DNA of 64,000 bases from an uncultured Photobacterium sp. (lineage in GTDB: Bacteria; Pseudomonadota; Gammaproteobacteria; Enterobacterales; Vibrionaceae), in assembly GCF_947502415.1 (NCBI RefSeq), contig NZ_CANMZV010000018.1:35645-99644 (forward strand). Reading direction: 5' to 3'. This document shows positions 35,186-44,867 of this stretch, one piece after another. The position numbers and the translations under genes are program-made. Each line of letters begins with the position of its first letter. Position 1 is the first letter of the stretch. The notes beneath the pieces were generated by a model. It saw only the letters and a list, made by a program, of their open reading frames with translations. It ran no database searches and was not told where the DNA came from.

Positions 35186-37369
35186 TTAAATCTTTTGAAC
35201 ACCCATGTTATACAACGTAAAGCTGTATATATCGGCATATTGTTCGATAATCTTACTGGTAGGCGTGCCTGCGCCGTGACCTGCATTGGTTTCGATACGA
35301 ATCAATGTCGGATTAATCCCCGCTTGTTTCGATTGCAGCTCAGCAGCAAACTTATATGAATGTGCAGGAACTACACGGTCATCATGATCGCCTGTTGTTA
35401 CAAGCGTTGCAGGATATTGGATCCCAGCTTTTACATTATGAACAGGTGAATAAGCTTTGAGGTAACCAAACATCTCTTTACTCTGTTCAGCTGTACCATA
35501 GTCATAGGCCCAGCCTGCACCAGCAGTGAAGGTATGGTAACGAAGCATATCCAGTACACCGACAGAAGGAATGGCGACCTTAAACAAATCCGGACGCTGC
35601 GTCATCGCCGCTCCCACCAGTAAGCCACCATTAGAACCACCGTTAATTGCCAGCTTCTCACTGGAAGTATACCCCTCAGCAATCAAATACTGCGCTGCCG
35701 CAATAAAATCATCAAAGACATTCTGTTTATGCAGCTGAGTACCTGCTTTATGCCACTCTTTACCGTATTCACCACCACCACGGATATTCGCAACAGCATA
35801 GATACCTCCCATCTCCATCCATGCGGCACGTGTCGGACTGAACCATGGTGTCAGGCTGACATTAAAGCCACCATAGCCGTACAGTATGGTTGGTGTAGTG
35901 CCGTCCAGAGGCGTGCCTTTCTTATAGGTGAGCGTCATCGGTACTTTCGTACCGTCTTTTGAGGCATAGAAAACCTGTTGAGACTGGTAGTCGTCAGCAT
36001 TGAACGGTGCTGCTGACTTATAGTAAACCTGACTTTCACCATTATTTACATCGAGACTGTAAGTTGTTCCCGGAGTCTTGAAGTTCGTGAAAGTGTAGTA
36101 AATCTCTTTGTCTTCTTTCTCACCATAAAAACCGCTGGCAGTCCCCAAACCTGGCAACTGAATCTCTCGGATCAGCTTACCGTCCATGTCATACTGCTTC
36201 ACTTTGGAAACAGCATCGACTTCATACTGAGCAAAGAAATAACCGCCAGCGGTAGAAACATTCAACACACTATCAGTTTCAGGAATAACATCCTGCCAGT
36301 TATCCGGTGTCGGGGTCGTGGCGTCGACACTAACCAGTCGCTTATATGGTGAATCCAGGTTAGTGACCAGATACAATTTTGAATCCTGATTTTCAACCAC
36401 ATAAGTATCAGACTTCGTATCATCAAGCACAGTGATCAGCGGGCTATCCGGTTTGTTCAGATCTTTCAGATACAACTTATTACCGGAAGTCGAAACACTT
36501 GCCGATATTGCCAGATAACGATCATCTTCACTTGTGTATCCCTGCACGTAGCGGTGCTTCTGCTCTTCAGTACCGCCAAAAATCAGCTTATCTTCACTCT
36601 GGCGAGTACCTAACTTGTGATAATAAAGCTTATGCTGATCAGTCTTTGCCGACAGTTCACTGCCTTGCGGTTTGTCATAACTGGAATAATAGAATCCTTC
36701 ATTGCCCAGCCAGGAAAGTTCGCTGAATTTGACGTCAACCAGCACTTCTCCGACCTGCTTTTTAGTTTCAGTATCCAACACAATAACTTTACGCCAGTCA
36801 CTACCTCCTTCCGATATCTGATAAGCCATCAGGAAGCCATCTTTCGAGAAACTGGTTCCGGCCAAAGACGTCGTTCCGTCTTCGCTGAATAAATTCGGAT
36901 CCAGGAAAACCTCCTCTTTACCATCACCGAGCTGACGATAAAGCACATACTGGTTTTGCAGCCCGTCATTTTTATAGAAATAGGTATACTTACCTTCTTT
37001 AAACGGCTGGCCGACCTTTTCGTAATCCATCAACTTTGTGAGGCGTGCTTCAATCTGCTCGCGGTAAGGAATGTGTGACAGATAATCGAATGTGACTTTG
37101 TTTTGTGACTCAACCCATTTCGCTGTTTCCTCGCTCATATCGTCTTCAAGCCAACGATACGGATCCGCAACTTTAGTGCCGAAGTACTCATCAACCACCT
37201 CAACTTGTTTTGTTGTCGGGTATTTCAGAGCCTGCCCTATCTTTTCCTGAGTCAGATTTTCCTGAACCTGACGCTCCTGAACGTCACTATTTGTGAGTTT
37301 TTGATCTGCAGGCGTATCACAACCTGCAAGTGCTACTATGACAGCCAACGTCAACGCCTTCTTATACAT
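35186..37369 (-). CDS. Prolyl oligopeptidase (S9A), lipoprotein
   Basis: 727 residues. The N-terminus is a lipoprotein signal with box A-L-A-G-C ([19 protein letters not shown]); the start at 37369 has AAGGA upstream. Then a seven-bladed propeller domain begins [24 protein letters not shown] in part (DPYRWLED is the S9A hallmark), and the hydrolase domain carries [15 protein letters not shown], the nucleophile G-G-S-N-G-G (Ser about 579), [11 protein letters not shown] and [10 protein letters not shown] (His about 698). Cleaves short peptides after proline. Anchored to the periplasmic side, it would release peptides for the POT transporters of this genome. Confidence 0.95.
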   Translation of the reverse strand: MYKKALTLAVIVALAGCDTPADQKLTNSDVQERQVQENLTQEKIGQALKYPTTKQVEVVDEYFGTKVADPYRWLEDDMSEETAKWVESQNKVTFDYLSHIPYREQIEARLTKLMDYEKVGQPFKEGKYTYFYKNDGLQNQYVLYRQLGDGKEEVFLDPNLFSEDGTTSLAGTSFSKDGFLMAYQISEGGSDWRKVIVLDTETKKQVGEVLVDVKFSELSWLGNEGFYYSSYDKPQGSELSAKTDQHKLYYHKLGTRQSEDKLIFGGTEEQKHRYVQGYTSEDDRYLAISASVSTSGNKLYLKDLNKPDSPLITVLDDTKSDTYVVENQDSKLYLVTNLDSPYKRLVSVDATTPTPDNWQDVIPETDSVLNVSTAGGYFFAQYEVDAVSKVKQYDMDGKLIREIQLPGLGTASGFYGEKEDKEIYYTFTNFKTPGTTYSLDVNNGESQVYYKSAAPFNADDYQSQQVFYASKDGTKVPMTLTYKKGTPLDGTTPTILYGYGGFNVSLTPWFSPTRAAWMEMGGIYAVANIRGGGEYGKEWHKAGTQLHKQNVFDDFIAAAQYLIAEGYTSSEKLAINGGSNGGLLVGAAMTQRPDLFKVAIPSVGVLDMLRYHTFTAGAGWAYDYGTAEQSKEMFGYLKAYSPVHNVKAGIQYPATLVTTGDHDDRVVPAHSYKFAAELQSKQAGINPTLIRIETNAGHGAGTPTSKIIEQYADIYSFTLYNMGVQKI

Positions 37370-37576
37370 TTCATCCTTCTTATTTTTTGTGAGCCTTTCT
37401 TTTTCAGCCTCAATGTACAGCATTCAGACTGACTTATTACTTTTAATTGCTTTGCTCAAGAAAGAGCAGATGAGATTTGCGATCGTCCTCAGGTTTCACC
37501 TTAAGTTAATTAGAATCAATAACATATCATCTGTAAAAGAAAAGCAAAGATGAGTTCCCTTACTCTGGTACTGTGA

Positions 37577-38149
37577 TCAGGCATCTTTCAGCCAGCCGTT
37601 TTTAACAGCCTCATCAATCTCACGCTTCATCCATTCAAATAACTCAGGTGCAATTTCTTCAATACAGTGATTAATACCCAACACCTGACTGCGTGCAATG
37701 CCCTGCTCCTGCCAGCGCTTACCTTCGGTTGCCAGATTCAGAATAAAAGGCAATAAGCGGTCGACCACCTTCACCCAGCGACTTTCTGCCGTCACCTGTT
37801 CTTCATATTCATACCACATTGCAGACGCTTCTTTACCAAAGGCATCATGACGTTCCGCAAAAGCCTGCATAAACTCAGCTTCTTCTTTTGCTTTTTCACC
37901 ACGCTTCGGGTCATAAACAGAAATGTCTCCGGCTCCGATTTCGCACACATCGTGCAACAAAGCCATTTTAATCGCGTGATCAATATCGACGGTTTCAGGT
38001 ATAAAATCCTTCAGTGCCATAAGAGCGACCGCCAGGTGCCAGCTATGCTCTGCAGAGTTTTCAGTTCGGGAGATATCCGAAAGGTAAGTCATCCGATAAA
38101 CAGACTTAAGCTTATCTAGCTCAACAAGTAAACTTGTTATTTTTTTCAT
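37577..38149 (-). CDS. HD-domain hydrolase, YfbR/HDDC2-like
   Basis: 190 residues. The metal-binding HD set is clear: H in NSAEHSWHLAV, HD in MALLHDVCEIGAGD, and the distal D in VKVVDRLLPFILN. The family includes 5'-deoxynucleotidases and related nucleotide phosphohydrolases. The C-terminus WMKREIDEAVKNGWLKD is helical. Monocistronic. The specific nucleotide substrate cannot be assigned. Confidence 0.87.
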   Translation of the reverse strand: MKKITSLLVELDKLKSVYRMTYLSDISRTENSAEHSWHLAVALMALKDFIPETVDIDHAIKMALLHDVCEIGAGDISVYDPKRGEKAKEEAEFMQAFAERHDAFGKEASAMWYEYEEQVTAESRWVKVVDRLLPFILNLATEGKRWQEQGIARSQVLGINHCIEEIAPELFEWMKREIDEAVKNGWLKDA

Positions 38150-38275
38150 TGGGATTCTCGATTACGGCTAATAAAATATATCAGCAAAGTGTAATACGAT
38201 ATTCCGGCTTATTCAGTGGATTCTCAGGAAAATAAGAACGGCGCTCTTAATCGCAAACACAGTATTACTAAAAGG

Positions 38276-39493
38276 TTAGTTAGTCGTTGCATTTTCAGCT
38301 ACTGAGTAAGCTATTCCCCTGAAAGCAGCAACCGCATAATCCATGCTTTCATAATTATTTTCCATGAAGCGAAGATCTGCGCTGTTTTTTACAATCACAA
38401 CATCAGCTTTTCGATTGATGTAGATATATTGCCCATAAATACCAATTGCCATGAATTCTTCATCAGCATTTTCAGGGATCCACCACTGGTAGCCGTAACC
38501 AAAATGGGTTTTAGCATTATTCCTCGGGCCAGGTATTAGATGTGGCGCATCCGGGGTAATACTCTCCTCAATCCAATGTGCGGGAATAATCTGTTTTCCG
38601 TCCAGACTGCCATCATCGCGATACAGCTTACCCAGTCGCAGGTAGTCACGGCTGATTAGATTAAGTCCGCCCAGTACCATAGGTTCGCCCACACTATCTG
38701 TAATATAGATGGCATCCCGCTCTGTCTTGAGCTTCGACCATAACTTTTCATTAAAGTAATCAACGAACTCACGACCTGTCGCCGCTCGCAACACCATACC
38801 AAGTACATGTGTATCGATACTGACATAGTGCATGTATGTCCCCTGCTCATGGTATCGGGTTAGAGTTGTCGCAAACTCGTCGAAGCTGCCACCAAGAGCA
38901 AGAATACGTCCCATCCGGTTAATATCACTAAAGAAGTCTCCATAATCTTCATTGAAGTAAATGCCACTCGACATCTGTAACACGTTCTTGATACTAACAC
39001 CTTCATAACCCGAGCCAATGAGTTCTGGAACAAAATCAGTTACCGGAGTATCAAGATCTGCAATCACCCCCTCATCTACCGCAATACCAAAAATGGCACT
39101 CAGAAATGACTTAGCTACTGACCATGAAATCCGATAATCAAATTCACCAGTCCCCAGGTAATACTCTTCATAGCTGATATCATTAGCTTTAAGCACTATC
39201 ATTGCTGTTGTGTTTGTCTCTTTCAGCCAGCGATCGGTTTCTACATATTTACCGTTATAAGAAAAATAAGGGGGTAATAAGCGGTGTTGCTGGCCAAATT
39301 TAGATACATCACCAGAACGCTTGACGGTTTTAGTCGGAGCAATTTTTTGCATGTTGGAAAAATTACTGACAATCACATCTTCATCAAATAAACGAACCGT
39401 ATGATAAAGCTGTGTCAGCTCAGTTTTGAAGTACGCTCCACAACCTGTTACCAGAGCGAAAAATAAAAGCAGAAACTGGATAACTCTTTTCAT
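38276..39493 (-). CDS. Serine hydrolase lipoprotein, class C beta-lactamase fold
   Basis: 405 residues. A lipobox V-T-G-C with Cys at 18 places it in the envelope. The penicillin-binding-like fold has SxxK at residues 125-128 (SVAK), the YxN-equivalent in MHYVSIDTHVLG, and a C-terminal motif HFGYGYQWW near residue 325. Related to AmpC/esterase EstB and 6-aminohexanoate dimer hydrolase (NylB) types: the VLQMSSGIYFNEDY and GWQWW-like elements fit NylB-like enzymes. It may be an esterase, amidase or peptidase rather than a beta-lactamase. Confidence 0.87.
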   Translation of the reverse strand: MKRVIQFLLLFFALVTGCGAYFKTELTQLYHTVRLFDEDVIVSNFSNMQKIAPTKTVKRSGDVSKFGQQHRLLPPYFSYNGKYVETDRWLKETNTTAMIVLKANDISYEEYYLGTGEFDYRISWSVAKSFLSAIFGIAVDEGVIADLDTPVTDFVPELIGSGYEGVSIKNVLQMSSGIYFNEDYGDFFSDINRMGRILALGGSFDEFATTLTRYHEQGTYMHYVSIDTHVLGMVLRAATGREFVDYFNEKLWSKLKTERDAIYITDSVGEPMVLGGLNLISRDYLRLGKLYRDDGSLDGKQIIPAHWIEESITPDAPHLIPGPRNNAKTHFGYGYQWWIPENADEEFMAIGIYGQYIYINRKADVVIVKNSADLRFMENNYESMDYAVAAFRGIAYSVAENATTN

Positions 39494-40174
39494 CTCAAGC
39501 CAGGTCCCTGAACTCTATTATATATACTATAGATTCCATTCTATTCTTCCTGAAAATAAAAAACTGCCCCATTCATATATTTCATCCTTGTCGTAGATCA
39601 CTAATTTAAATACAATAACTAATCGTTATTTTCATTTTCTCCAATTAGCAAACTTTCAAACTCTTTATTTTATATTTTAAATCGTTATATATCTTCCAGG
39701 AATATAACCTCCCCCTGAGATAGTTACTTCAATGCTTTGAAGTGCCTCGCAGATACTTTCACTTCTCATCAGGCTACAATTTAGATTTTAATCCTGAATT
39801 TACGATCCATACAGACCAAGAATAAGTTTAAGCTCCAATAATATGAAGAAATCAGATGATTAAACTAGATCTTGTTGATTAAATAGATAATTCTCTCTGA
39901 GAAATTATCGTTGAGCCAACCTTGACGAACATTTTATAGTCAACCTGCTGCGCTGGTTTTTGTTAGACAGTTTCGCTGACAACAATGGCTATTGTGCAAA
40001 ATACGATGGTTTTTCCCTTTATCTGTAACCATTTACTGAGCTGGGATACATCATACTCCTTCGTATATCACTGCCTCTAGCGGCTTTCTTAAGTTGGCAT
40101 TGTACTGTCAAAGCGTGGGACATCTGAATTCTGGCAGATTGCCGGAAACCTCAAAATAACAAGGAGTTTCTCTC
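39494..40174. other. 681-bp intergenic region upstream of chitinase
   Basis: No open frame, riboswitch or repeat recognised. It is AT-rich and contains one short inverted repeat (gataatt/aattatc, 39885-39908). A strong AAGGAG precedes the chitinase ATG. The long leader suggests distal regulation or a structured untranslated region, but no motif from the c-di-GMP riboswitch family was seen. Confidence 0.4.
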
Positions 40175-41617
40175 ATGTTTAAGCTAGGAGTACTAACAAC
40201 ACTGATAGGTTGCACCTTAGCTGCCAACAGCTTTGCAATGAATCCCCAACCAGATCCTCAAAACCCCACTGGATACATAGTTTCACGCGCTGACGTTGAA
40301 GCCTCAGAAAAAGCTAAAACTTCCGACCCTATGTATGCGATCTGGGCAAAAGCCCTGGTAACTAGTCCAAACAGTGTTGTTGAAGCCATTGAACCAGGCC
40401 TTGCAAGCAACCCAAATAACGTTAAACGCGCTGAACGAGTCTTTTCCCAATCAGAGTGGGACTTCTTGACTCAAATGGCAGCGCCGGAATACACATATAC
40501 TCGCTTTCTGCGCGCCATCGGTAAATTCCCGGCATTCTGCGGCGAGTACACCGATGGCAGGGATTCCGATGCAATCTGTAAAAAATCTATCGTCACTGCA
40601 TTTGCGCATTTCGCACAGGAAACAGGTGGTCATATAGCGAAGGATAACGTATGGGATAACCCGTTAGGTTTAGAGGAATGGCAACAGGCACTGGTACACG
40701 TTCGCGAAATGGGTTGGTCTGAAGGTCAGGTTGGTTATACAACAGGCTGCGGTCAGAATGACTGGCAAAACAAACGTTGGCCTTGTGCTGCCGGTCAGGG
40801 CTATTTTGGCCGAGGTGCGAAGCAGCTATCTTATCACTTCAACTACGGGCCTTTCTCTGAGGTCATGTTCGATGGCGACGCATCAGTATTGCTGAACGAT
40901 CCAGGCCGTGTAGCCGATTCCTGGCTGAACCTTGCTTCTGCTATCTGGTTCTTCCTGACTCCTCAGGCACCAAAACCTGCCATGCTACATGTAATAGATA
41001 GAACCTGGAAACCTTCGCAGCGTGAAATCGATGCTGGTATAGGTTATGGCTTTGGCACCACCATTAACATCATTAACGGTGGTATCGAGTGTGGTGAACA
41101 CAACAAGAATAAAGGACAGCCCGTTAACCGTATCCGTTACTGGGAAGGCTTAGCGGCTCACTATCAGATCCCGATTGAAGCCGACGAAAAGAACACTTGC
41201 TGGCAACAAACGCCGTATGGAAGCCTGAACCTTGAAGGTGCCACAGATGTTCTATACACCAACTGGGATGGTGACTGGACACATCATGCTGATCGTCCTG
41301 AAGGTAAGTCGTTTGAATGTAAGCTGGTTGCCTACCAAACTGCTTATTCTGCATTGATTCCGGGTGACTACGAGAAATGTATAACCAATGTCTATGAGTC
41401 TCACCCTGGGTGGCCTGAGGTGCGTGTTGTAGATAAAGTTGAACCGACTCCAGGTCCAAACCCAAATCCGAACCCAAACAGCTGGGACGCGAATAAACCG
41501 TATAACACTGGTGATCGTGTTGTCGTCAACGGGGTTACCTATGAAGCAAAACATTGGACAAAGGGTGACGATCCTGAAAAATCAGGCCAATGGGGCCCTT
41601 GGATAAAAATAGCTTGA
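40175..41617 (+). CDS. Secreted GH19 chitinase with C-terminal CBM5/12
   Basis: 480 residues. A signal peptide (MFKLGVLTTLIGCTLAANSFA) leads to the GH19 catalytic domain: TAFAHFAQETGGH (catalytic acid Glu), GRGAKQLSYHFNYGPFSE (the conserved GRGxxQLSYxxNYG), DPGRVADSWLNLASAIWFF. An additional region with several Cys follows, then a PGPNPNPNPN linker and a carbohydrate-binding module type 5/12 (WDANKPYNTGDRVVVNG, YEAKHW, GQWGPW). It degrades chitin outside the cell. GH19 enzymes occur in marine vibrios alongside GH18; no other chitin genes are nearby. RBS AAGGAG seven bases before the start. Confidence 0.93.
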   Translation: MFKLGVLTTLIGCTLAANSFAMNPQPDPQNPTGYIVSRADVEASEKAKTSDPMYAIWAKALVTSPNSVVEAIEPGLASNPNNVKRAERVFSQSEWDFLTQMAAPEYTYTRFLRAIGKFPAFCGEYTDGRDSDAICKKSIVTAFAHFAQETGGHIAKDNVWDNPLGLEEWQQALVHVREMGWSEGQVGYTTGCGQNDWQNKRWPCAAGQGYFGRGAKQLSYHFNYGPFSEVMFDGDASVLLNDPGRVADSWLNLASAIWFFLTPQAPKPAMLHVIDRTWKPSQREIDAGIGYGFGTTINIINGGIECGEHNKNKGQPVNRIRYWEGLAAHYQIPIEADEKNTCWQQTPYGSLNLEGATDVLYTNWDGDWTHHADRPEGKSFECKLVAYQTAYSALIPGDYEKCITNVYESHPGWPEVRVVDKVEPTPGPNPNPNPNSWDANKPYNTGDRVVVNGVTYEAKHWTKGDDPEKSGQWGPWIKIA

Positions 41618-41650
41618 TGCTTCTTCTAATTTAACGCTGAAAATAAAAAC

Positions 41651-41680
41651 CGCCTTGTTACTGTTACAAGGCGTTTTTTT
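41651..41680 (+). terminator. Chitinase terminator
   Basis: Stem cgccttgtaac-like (cgccttgtta/ctgttacaaggcg) followed by seven T. Confidence 0.88.
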
Positions 41681-41730
41681 ACTCTAAGTTCTCCTTTCTA
41701 TGCTCAAAGGAGGATCCAGACGCAAGTATC

Positions 41731-42306
41731 TTATTCATTCGCCAAACTACCTGACATTGATTTTCGCCACATATCATCTGTGATTTTGTACAAGCAGTGG
41801 CGGCTCAATGGATGTTCGGCGTCCAAAGCCGGATGATTGAAGTTCATATTAGTATCCATCATACCTATCTTCGACATAACCTTCCGGGACGGCACATTTT
41901 GAAGTGTTGTAAACGCATAAACTGCGGACTCATTGAGTATATCAAACGCAAACCTCATCGCTTCGTTTGCCGCTTCCGGTGCATACCCTAACCCCCAATG
42001 TTTTTCGGAAAGTCGCCAGCCAATCTCGACAAAAGGGGCATCAGGTATAGCTTGATCTTGATAATGCAATCCAACAAAGCCTATAAACTCTGACGTTTTT
42101 TTAAGCTCAACAGCCCAAAATCCCCAACCTTTTTGGGCTATTAAAGATTCAATTTTATTCGCAACTTGATCACTTTCTTCCCTTGATAAAACAGATGGAA
42201 AGAACCTCATTACTTTAGGGTTTGCAGTCATTGCTGCAAATGGTGCGTAATCAGACAACCTCCATTGCCGCAAAACCAAGCGTTCTGTTTCAAGTCTGAC
42301 AACCAC
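41731..42306 (-). CDS. RimJ/RimL-type GNAT acetyltransferase
   Basis: 191 residues. Typical opening LETERLVLRQWRLSDYAPFAAMTANPKVMRFFP; motif A EIGWRLSEKHWGLGYAPEAANEAM (GLGYAPEA loop); motif B TTLQNVPSRKVMSKIGM. All GNAT elements are complete. The start is a GTG at 42306 with AGGAG upstream. The acceptor could be a ribosomal protein, a peptide or an antibiotic. First of a run of accessory-type genes on the minus strand. Confidence 0.87.
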   Translation of the reverse strand: MVVRLETERLVLRQWRLSDYAPFAAMTANPKVMRFFPSVLSREESDQVANKIESLIAQKGWGFWAVELKKTSEFIGFVGLHYQDQAIPDAPFVEIGWRLSEKHWGLGYAPEAANEAMRFAFDILNESAVYAFTTLQNVPSRKVMSKIGMMDTNMNFNHPALDAEHPLSRHCLYKITDDMWRKSMSGSLANE

Positions 42307-42328
42307 TATTTTCTCCTAATTGTGAAAT

Positions 42329-42793
42329 TTACTGATGCAAGTCTAAACTGAGTTTACGATAAACAGCAGTATTACTTAACTGACCAGATGGCAACCTGCG
42401 CTCATTCATTACAATTGCTTCCAGTTCATCAAAAGCATACTTTTCAAGTAGAACGATAGCCTCTGTAACGTAGCCATTACCCAACTCAGAAGTTCTCAAC
42501 CAGTAGCCAACCTCAAAATATGGCACCGATTTATCGCGGATAATTAAACCAACCGCGCCCAACAAGCGTCCGGTTACTTGATGGATGATAAAAAAACGGA
42601 GCGAGGCATTAAAATGCGTAAAATTATCAATTGCTTCTTCCATGCTTTGGGTTGCACCTTCCAACGTCAATGTATTGGGAACCCAGGTAAGATATTGCTC
42701 CAGCTCCATCTGGCTCTCAAGAATAGCTTCGAGCATCTGATTAACGAGCTCTAATGAAGGCGGAACCAACTTTATCCTTTCATTTTTCACCAA
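42329..42793 (-). CDS. GNAT acetyltransferase with degenerate C-terminus
   Basis: 154 residues, about 20-25 shorter than RimJ/L relatives. Residues 1-110 are normal: IKLVPPSLELVNQML, GRLLGAVGLI, FEVGYWLRTSELGNGYVTEAIVLLEKYAFDEL. The last 40 residues (EAIVMNERRLPSGQLSNTAVYRKLSLDL) do not match the usual C-A-E-x-N-x-x-S pattern, although NTAVYRKLSLDL loosely follows motif B. No frame shift could be pinned down by eye. The gene may be decaying or a short variant. It lies 22 bases from the preceding GNAT gene and may be co-transcribed. Confidence 0.6.
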   Translation of the reverse strand: MVKNERIKLVPPSLELVNQMLEAILESQMELEQYLTWVPNTLTLEGATQSMEEAIDNFTHFNASLRFFIIHQVTGRLLGAVGLIIRDKSVPYFEVGYWLRTSELGNGYVTEAIVLLEKYAFDELEAIVMNERRLPSGQLSNTAVYRKLSLDLHQ

Positions 42794-42902
42794 ATACTCC
42801 TACAACTAATATTATTTATCTCAGACAACTAAGTTCCATATCACAATAAACGTAGTTCAAACTACCCAGGCATTAAGGTCATAACTATTCTAGGTTTAAT
42901 TC

Positions 42903-43556
42903 ATGTCACTACCAATACTATATTCTCTACAGCGATGTCCTTATTGCATACGGGCAAGATTAGTATTATTGCTAGCTAAACAGCCGGTAATACTTCGAGA
43001 AGTTGTTATAAGCAACATACCTCCAGAAATGTTAGCCATATCCCCCAAAGGAACAGTACCTGTACTGCTACTTAATGATTCATCAGTAATAGATGAGAGC
43101 ATAGACATTATAATCTGGGCACTAAAGCAGAATGACCCACACAACTTACTTTTACAAGAACAGCCTAATGCGCTTCCTGGTATGTTAAACCTGATAACAC
43201 GTAATGATAATGAATTCATCCCGCGGCTGGAAAAATATAAAGCTGCAGCGCGTTATCACGACAACGCCGAAATTAATTACCGACAGCAATGTGAACCGTT
43301 TACTTATCATTTAGAACAACGGTTAACTGAAAATGATTACTTGATGGGTAATCACCCAAGCCTGGCAGACTACGCTATACTCCCCTTTATTCGTCAATTT
43401 TCCCGAGTTGACAGAAAATGGTACTTAAAAGCCCCATATCCAAACCTCCAACGCTGGCTTACCAAGCATTATCAAACCCCATTATATTCAAAAGCAATGG
43501 TCCAACATCCCAAATGGCAAGGCAACAATGGAGACGTCATATTTGGATGTGGGTAA
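42903..43556 (+). CDS. Glutathione S-transferase-like protein
   Basis: 217 residues. N-terminal thioredoxin-fold domain with C-P-Y-C in LYSLQRCPYCIRARLVL, the cis-Pro TVPVLLL and S-x-x-I-x-E/D SSVIDESIDII motif. The C-terminal helical domain carries HPSLADYAILPFIRQF, the GST N-capping box region. The CPYC resembles glutaredoxin-2/GST-omega types and suggests thiol-transferase activity. Its neighbours run on the opposite strand. Confidence 0.87.
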   Translation: MSLPILYSLQRCPYCIRARLVLLLAKQPVILREVVISNIPPEMLAISPKGTVPVLLLNDSSVIDESIDIIIWALKQNDPHNLLLQEQPNALPGMLNLITRNDNEFIPRLEKYKAAARYHDNAEINYRQQCEPFTYHLEQRLTENDYLMGNHPSLADYAILPFIRQFSRVDRKWYLKAPYPNLQRWLTKHYQTPLYSKAMVQHPKWQGNNGDVIFGCG

Positions 43557-43614
43557 ATATAGTGAAAACTTATAGCACAGAACACTCAGTTAACCATCGA
43601 GGGCTGCAATTAAA

Positions 43615-43992
43615 CTACTCTGTTTTTATCTCAAAAGGCTCACACACAGTACCCTGATGATACTTCATTTGCCATTGCTGCCCGTTTAAAACCCAGATTG
43701 AAGAACGCTTCGCAAAATGATTGTAATCGCCTGAATCATCGATAAATGCTGATTTATAAAGTAACAAGATTACAGTTGGTTCTAACTCAACACACTCAAA
43801 ATCCTGAGAATGAATGCGCAGTGAAGATGGTTCTTCTTCTCCCATCATCGCCATAATACTGTTGTAGTCAAAACACATGCCCGATATTCCAACTTCGCGA
43901 AAATCCGGATGTAAAAACCTTTCAGCTTTTACTTTATTTGAGCGAATGTCATGCTGATGCAGGGCTATTTCCTGCTCAATAAGTATGTTCAT
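43615..43992 (-). CDS. DUF4440/SnoaL-like small protein
   Basis: 125 residues of the NTF2-like superfamily. Opening helix IEQEIALHQHDIRSNKVKAERFLHPDFREVGISG, with the DFREVG turn typical of DUF4440, followed by strands VILLLYKSAF and RSSIWVLNGQQWQMKYHQGT. The ending GQQWQMKYHQGT is a hallmark. Members act as small-molecule-binding or isomerase-like proteins; no function is assigned. Often found as single cassettes in vibrios. Confidence 0.82.
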   Translation of the reverse strand: MNILIEQEIALHQHDIRSNKVKAERFLHPDFREVGISGMCFDYNSIMAMMGEEEPSSLRIHSQDFECVELEPTVILLLYKSAFIDDSGDYNHFAKRSSIWVLNGQQWQMKYHQGTVCEPFEIKTE

Positions 43993-44092
43993 ATAACACT
44001 CCTTGATCTAATTAATCAATACCACACTTATGACGCGGTTAGCCGATTTGCATTACCTTTAAAACTGAAAGCTATTGAGATTTAATAATCTT

Positions 44093-44623
44093 TCATACAA
44101 CTCTTTCTGTTTGGCCTTCATAACAACACACTTCCCGTCGTTCACCACCGATAATATCAAATCGATTTTCAATATATGAAAGACCTAGTTTTTTAATGAC
44201 TGAACGAGACTGTTCGTTTTCGACAAAATGCAGCGCTGTTATTTTCCTGATACCAAGTTGAGCAGTAGCAAAATCAATTAGCGCTGTACCAGCCTCTGCC
44301 ATATAACCTTTCCCCCAATATTCGACCCCTAACCAGTAGCCGAGAACCGCTTCATCATCAGTCCACGATGGAAAGCTAATCGCGCCAATAAGTTCGCCAC
44401 TGTCCTTCAGTTCAATTGCATAAACAAGTGCGATTTTTTGGACATAAACATCCTTATGAAGACTTATCCATTCAGCAGCCATTTCTAGTGAATAAGGATA
44501 AGGGATATTGGCTGTCATATCTGAAACACGCTTATCACCAACTAATATGGCAACTCGCTCAGCGTCACTAAGTTCAAAAGCTCTGAGTATTAACCGATTG
44601 GTTTCAATTTTCTCTTGCTTCAT
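44093..44623 (-). CDS. RimJ/RimL-type GNAT acetyltransferase
   Basis: 176 residues. MKQEKIETNRLILRAFELSDAERVAILVGDKRVSDMTANIPYPY is present as shorter motifs (TNRLILRAF, NIPYPY). The acetyl-CoA loop appears in LGYWLGVEYWGKGYMAEAGTALI and motif B in ALHFVENEQSRSVIKKLGL. The start at 44623 is chosen because GGGG lies seven bases upstream; the frame to 44725 is not GNAT-like. Third GNAT in a 3-kb stretch, an accessory-gene signature. Substrate unknown. Confidence 0.87.
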   Translation of the reverse strand: MKQEKIETNRLILRAFELSDAERVAILVGDKRVSDMTANIPYPYSLEMAAEWISLHKDVYVQKIALVYAIELKDSGELIGAISFPSWTDDEAVLGYWLGVEYWGKGYMAEAGTALIDFATAQLGIRKITALHFVENEQSRSVIKKLGLSYIENRFDIIGGERREVCCYEGQTERVV

Positions 44624-44817
44624 TGATTGCCCCATAGAAGATGATATGATGGAAAGTTGATGACTTTTTCTATTCCAGACAGCGCCATATAAAAAAACAA
44701 CCGTAATATCATTAACGCAATACAACTTATGACATTAAGTTAAAACTAAATCAACAAGCTGTTTAATGAAAATAGAATTTAATGAAGAAAGTAGCTTGGA
44801 TAAGATGAAGGTAGGTT

Positions 44818-44857
44818 AAAGCGACTTCAGTAACATAAAAATGTAACTAAAGCCGCT
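44818..44857. repeat. Imperfect inverted repeat
   Basis: aagcgacttcagtaacat pairs with atgtaactaaagccgctt around aaaa, interrupted by evenly spaced mismatches. It lies downstream of the DUF2167 gene and may be its terminator, although the T run is weak. Confidence 0.4.
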
Positions 44858-44867
44858 TGAAGTCTAA

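Noticed and set aside
39885..39908. Inverted repeat upstream of the chitinase as a riboswitch
   Set aside because: Single seven-pair stem only, no conserved ligand-binding motif.
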